In this document: positions 21,570-23,876 of the stretch, piece after piece
How the letters are laid out: each line of letters opens with the position of its first letter
Position numbering within the stretch: the stretch's first letter is position 1
Source: Symbiobacteriaceae bacterium
GTDB taxonomy: Bacteria > Bacillota > JAAYKD01 > WRDA01
Assembly (NCBI GenBank): GCA_009779515.1
Contig: WREE01000006.1
Coordinates: 1-23,876, forward strand
Direction of reading: 5' to 3'
DNA: 23,876 bases
The notes under the pieces: model-generated
Seen by the model: the letters and a program-made list of their open reading frames with translations, nothing else
Database searches by the model: none
Told to the model about the DNA's origin: nothing
Position numbers and translations under genes: made by a program

Positions 21570-22583
21570 GTGGTAACCTCGACAACTATACCACAGGAGA
21601 CCCGAGAGAAACGCTTGCTAACGCGGGATGCTAAGGAAGCCCTCAGCCTTTTTGGTCATCATGAGGAGCATTTGCGTTACCTGCGAGACTTACTCCCGGT
21701 GGAACTATATACTCGTGGCACAGAGCTGCTTATCCGGGGTGAAAGTGAAGCGGTGGAGCTTGCTGATGCCCTGTTGCAGCAACTGCTTTTCTTTCAGCGT
21801 CAGGGGAGTTATATCGGCTCCCGGGAGGTGGTCTATGCTGCTCGTATGGCTCTGGCCGGGGAGTTGGACAAGTTGGCGTCTCTCTTTGGCGAGACTATTT
21901 ATACCACCGTCCGGGGTAAACAAATTCGTCCGAAAACTTTGGGGCAAAAGCAGTATATCGATGCCATCAAGGAAAACGATATTGTTTTTGGCATTGGTCC
22001 GGCAGGTACCGGAAAAACCTACCTGGCTATGGCGATGGCAGTTGCAGCCCTTAAGGAGAAACGGGTGCATCGCCTAATTCTCTGCCGTCCGGCAGTGGAG
22101 GCAGGAGAACGCCTCGGTTTTCTCCCCGGTGACTTGCAGGAGAAGGTAGACCCCTATCTGCGACCTCTCTACGACGCTCTTTACGATATGATCGGCATGG
22201 AAAACTTCAAACGCCATATAGAAAAAAATACCATTGAGGTGGCGCCTTTAGCTTATATGCGGGGGCGCACCTTAGATGACGCTTTTATTATCCTGGACGA
22301 GGCCCAAAACACGACCAGTGAACAGATGAAAATGTTTCTTACCCGCCTGGGTTTTGGCTCGCAAGCGGTTATCACCGGCGATATTACCCAGGTAGACTTA
22401 CCCCACAATGCCATCTCCGGTCTTATCGAAGCCCGAGGGGTGATGGAGCATGTTCCCGGCATCGGCTTTGCCTATCTCAGCGATAAAGACGTGGTACGCC
22501 ATCAGCTGGTTCAACGGGTTATTTTGGCATATGAAGCATATAACAGAAGCAAACAGTTGCCGGTAAACAGCAGCTCAGGGTAA
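21570..22583 (+). CDS. phoH: PhoH family P-loop ATPase
   Basis: A 337-residue PhoH/YqfE-type protein: an N-terminal KH-like region (residues ~15-70), then the ATPase core with GPAGTGKT (143-150), LCRPAVEAGERLGFLPGD, Walker B AFIILDEAQNTT, MFLTRLGFGSQAVITGD and DVVRHQLVQRVI. It is a cytosolic RecA-like ATPase, thought to act in RNA metabolism together with the ybeY gene that often follows pgpH. The start is uncertain: AAGGAG at 21565-21570 overlaps the first GTG (21570), so that site cannot serve it well; TTG 21615, 14 nt after AGGAGA, or a rare start nearby are alternatives. Homologues begin near the GTG, so 21570 is kept. It is followed by pgpH after 19 nt. Confidence 0.92.
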   Translation: MVTSTTIPQETREKRLLTRDAKEALSLFGHHEEHLRYLRDLLPVELYTRGTELLIRGESEAVELADALLQQLLFFQRQGSYIGSREVVYAARMALAGELDKLASLFGETIYTTVRGKQIRPKTLGQKQYIDAIKENDIVFGIGPAGTGKTYLAMAMAVAALKEKRVHRLILCRPAVEAGERLGFLPGDLQEKVDPYLRPLYDALYDMIGMENFKRHIEKNTIEVAPLAYMRGRTLDDAFIILDEAQNTTSEQMKMFLTRLGFGSQAVITGDITQVDLPHNAISGLIEARGVMEHVPGIGFAYLSDKDVVRHQLVQRVILAYEAYNRSKQLPVNSSSG

Positions 22584-22602
22584 ACTGGAAAGGAATGTCG
22601 TC

Positions 22603-23876
22603 ATGAACCCCCACCATGTCGAACTGCCACAGTTGGAGGAGAAGTTGGGATCGAACCCGGCGCAGGAAGTGTCCGCTATCTCCTTACGGGTTTACGCTAC
22701 TTTGCTGGTCTGTTGGATCTTGACCGCTCTACTGGTGGTACCGGCAGTGTTACCCTACAGCGTCAACGTGGAGGTTAATGAACCTTCACCTCACGATATT
22801 ATGGCGCCCCATGCCGTTATCGACCGCTTTGAGACAACTATGCTGCAAGAGATTGCTCGGCGGAAAGTGGAACCGGTTTTGGTGGTAGACTTCTCCATTG
22901 GAGCGACTGCCGTCGAGGAGCTGAATAAATTTTTAAGCGAAGTAGTCCATATCCTGGAGTTATACCCTTGGGATGAGACGAAAAGCTCCGAAATAAGCAC
23001 CGTCTTTCCCGAAGGGTGGGAGATGGCTCCTTATATGGCGTCGAGTTTAGCTGAGCTTACCTCCCCAGAGATTGAAGATATCCGTCGCACCTTGGTAGAT
23101 ATCTATTTTCCCTTTTACCAGGACGGTATCCCCCAGGAGTTCTTCACCTTTTACCGCAACCAGGCTTTGGATGAGCTTATGAGTCGCATGGGTAATCACC
23201 GGGGTTACTCCGTGGCTAAAGGGCTCATGGAGCAGTTGATTCGGGTGAATATGGTAGTGGATGAAAAACTCACCCAAGATGCCAGAAATGAGGCTGCTGC
23301 TCAAGTGCACGATGTCTGGGTGGTACGCGGCGAATCCATTTTACGCACCGGCGAGCTGGTTAATGAACGGGCTTATATGCTGCTGGAAGATTTGGGGATG
23401 TTGGCAGACGGTACCAATTGGGAACTGATGCTTACCACCACAGCCGGGCTGGGAGGGCTCTTCTTCCTGTTGTTCGTGGTTCTTAACTTGCTGGCACCGG
23501 AGGCGCTGCGAGATCCTACCACCGTTACTATTTTCGGCGCTATAACTATCTTCACCCTGGCTCTGGGCAGGGTGGTTCTCTATGTCTCTCCGGAAAATAT
23601 CGTCTTTATTCCCGTGCCGGCAGCAACCTTGATTATCGCCGTACTCTTTCACATTCCTCTGGCTGTAACTTTTGGCATTATCCTCTCCCTCATGGCTGGC
23701 TTTCTGCTCATGGGTAATGCGGTGGTGTTACAGCTTTTTTTAGTGGGAGCTATCGCCTCGGTTTTTGGCACCAATAGCTTAAGGCAGCGCACCGATCTTC
23801 TTTGGATCGGTATGCGTATAGGGTTAGCCCAGGGGTTAGTGCTGCTCCTTCAGGGCGCAACCCTGGGGGACTTTTC
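22603..23876 (+). CDS. pgpH: PgpH/YqfF-type 7TMR-HD membrane protein (5' part, runs off window)
   Basis: The first 424 residues of an open frame with no stop before the window ends. A transmembrane helix (about residues 30-51) is followed by the extracellular 7TMR-HDED domain (APHAVIDRFETT...ARRKVEPVLVVD to about residue 260, with VVRGESILRTGELVNE near its end), then hydrophobic segments from residue ~275 onward, the start of the seven-helix membrane bundle. In Listeria and relatives PgpH uses the cytosolic HD domain to hydrolyse c-di-AMP; that domain should lie beyond the window, so activity cannot be checked here. ATG 22603 has AAAGGA 8 nt upstream. The phoH - pgpH order is conserved in Bacillota, usually continuing to ybeY. 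Confidence 0.9.
   Translation, partial: MNPHHVELPQLEEKLGSNPAQEVSAISLRVYATLLVCWILTALLVVPAVLPYSVNVEVNEPSPHDIMAPHAVIDRFETTMLQEIARRKVEPVLVVDFSIGATAVEELNKFLSEVVHILELYPWDETKSSEISTVFPEGWEMAPYMASSLAELTSPEIEDIRRTLVDIYFPFYQDGIPQEFFTFYRNQALDELMSRMGNHRGYSVAKGLMEQLIRVNMVVDEKLTQDARNEAAAQVHDVWVVRGESILRTGELVNERAYMLLEDLGMLADGTNWELMLTTTAGLGGLFFLLFVVLNLLAPEALRDPTTVTIFGAITIFTLALGRVVLYVSPENIVFIPVPAATLIIAVLFHIPLAVTFGIILSLMAGFLLMGNAVVLQLFLVGAIASVFGTNSLRQRTDLLWIGMRIGLAQGLVLLLQGATLGDF

Overview
The window reads as chromosomal DNA of a Bacillota (Firmicutes) bacterium, most likely a Clostridia-type, possibly spore-forming lineage. Supporting signs are strong AGGAGG-type ribosome binding sites with GTG and TTG starts, the gene order nusB - xseA - xseB - ispA - dxs - tlyA - argR - recN followed by rpsU - phoH - pgpH, an adenosylcobalamin-dependent ribonucleotide reductase, and Spo0A-box-like sequences. 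Base composition is balanced and nothing suggests a recent large foreign island. I cannot name the genus from sequence alone.

Layout. Positions 1-8050 hold single genes in alternating directions: a Nudix-fold protein with a degraded catalytic box, a CapA-type metallophosphatase, an S9 prolyl-oligopeptidase-type peptidase, the class II reductase nrdJ, a small unknown acidic protein and an amidohydrolase. Convergent pairs are separated by clear hairpin terminators. Divergent pairs are separated by intergenic regions that carry palindromes, direct repeats and a 37-bp dispersed repeat. From 8250 to 21222 the genes run rightward, closely packed and often overlapping: YdjI-like SPFH/zinc-ribbon protein, MurE-like ligase, HIT hydrolase, NusB, a Kae1/TsaD-like protein, exonuclease VII large and small subunits, prenyl diphosphate synthase, divergent PAP2 protein, DXP synthase, TlyA, ArgR and RecN. 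This cluster joins isoprenoid precursor synthesis (dxs, ispA, PAP2) to DNA repair (xseAB, recN), RNA functions (nusB, tlyA) and arginine regulation. A near-consensus promoter overlapping the recN stop starts the rpsU unit, which ends in its own terminator. phoH and the 5' part of pgpH/yqfF follow; pgpH runs off the window.

The most unusual feature is a pair of composite palindromic repeat elements. One (11807-12001, 195 bp, exactly 65 codons) sits in frame inside the Kae1/TsaD-like gene and adds about 60 residues after the second beta strand. The other (14497-14630), in the opposite orientation, lies between xseB and ispA, and one of its hairpins contains the xseB stop codon. The two share nearly identical end modules, but their internal sequences differ and are still organised as a series of hairpins. 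This looks like a family of mobile or spreading hairpin-array elements that can become protein-coding, similar in principle to the Rickettsia palindromic elements.

No rRNA, tRNA, CRISPR array, transposase or phage gene was seen, and no stretch over 300 bases lacks a gene.
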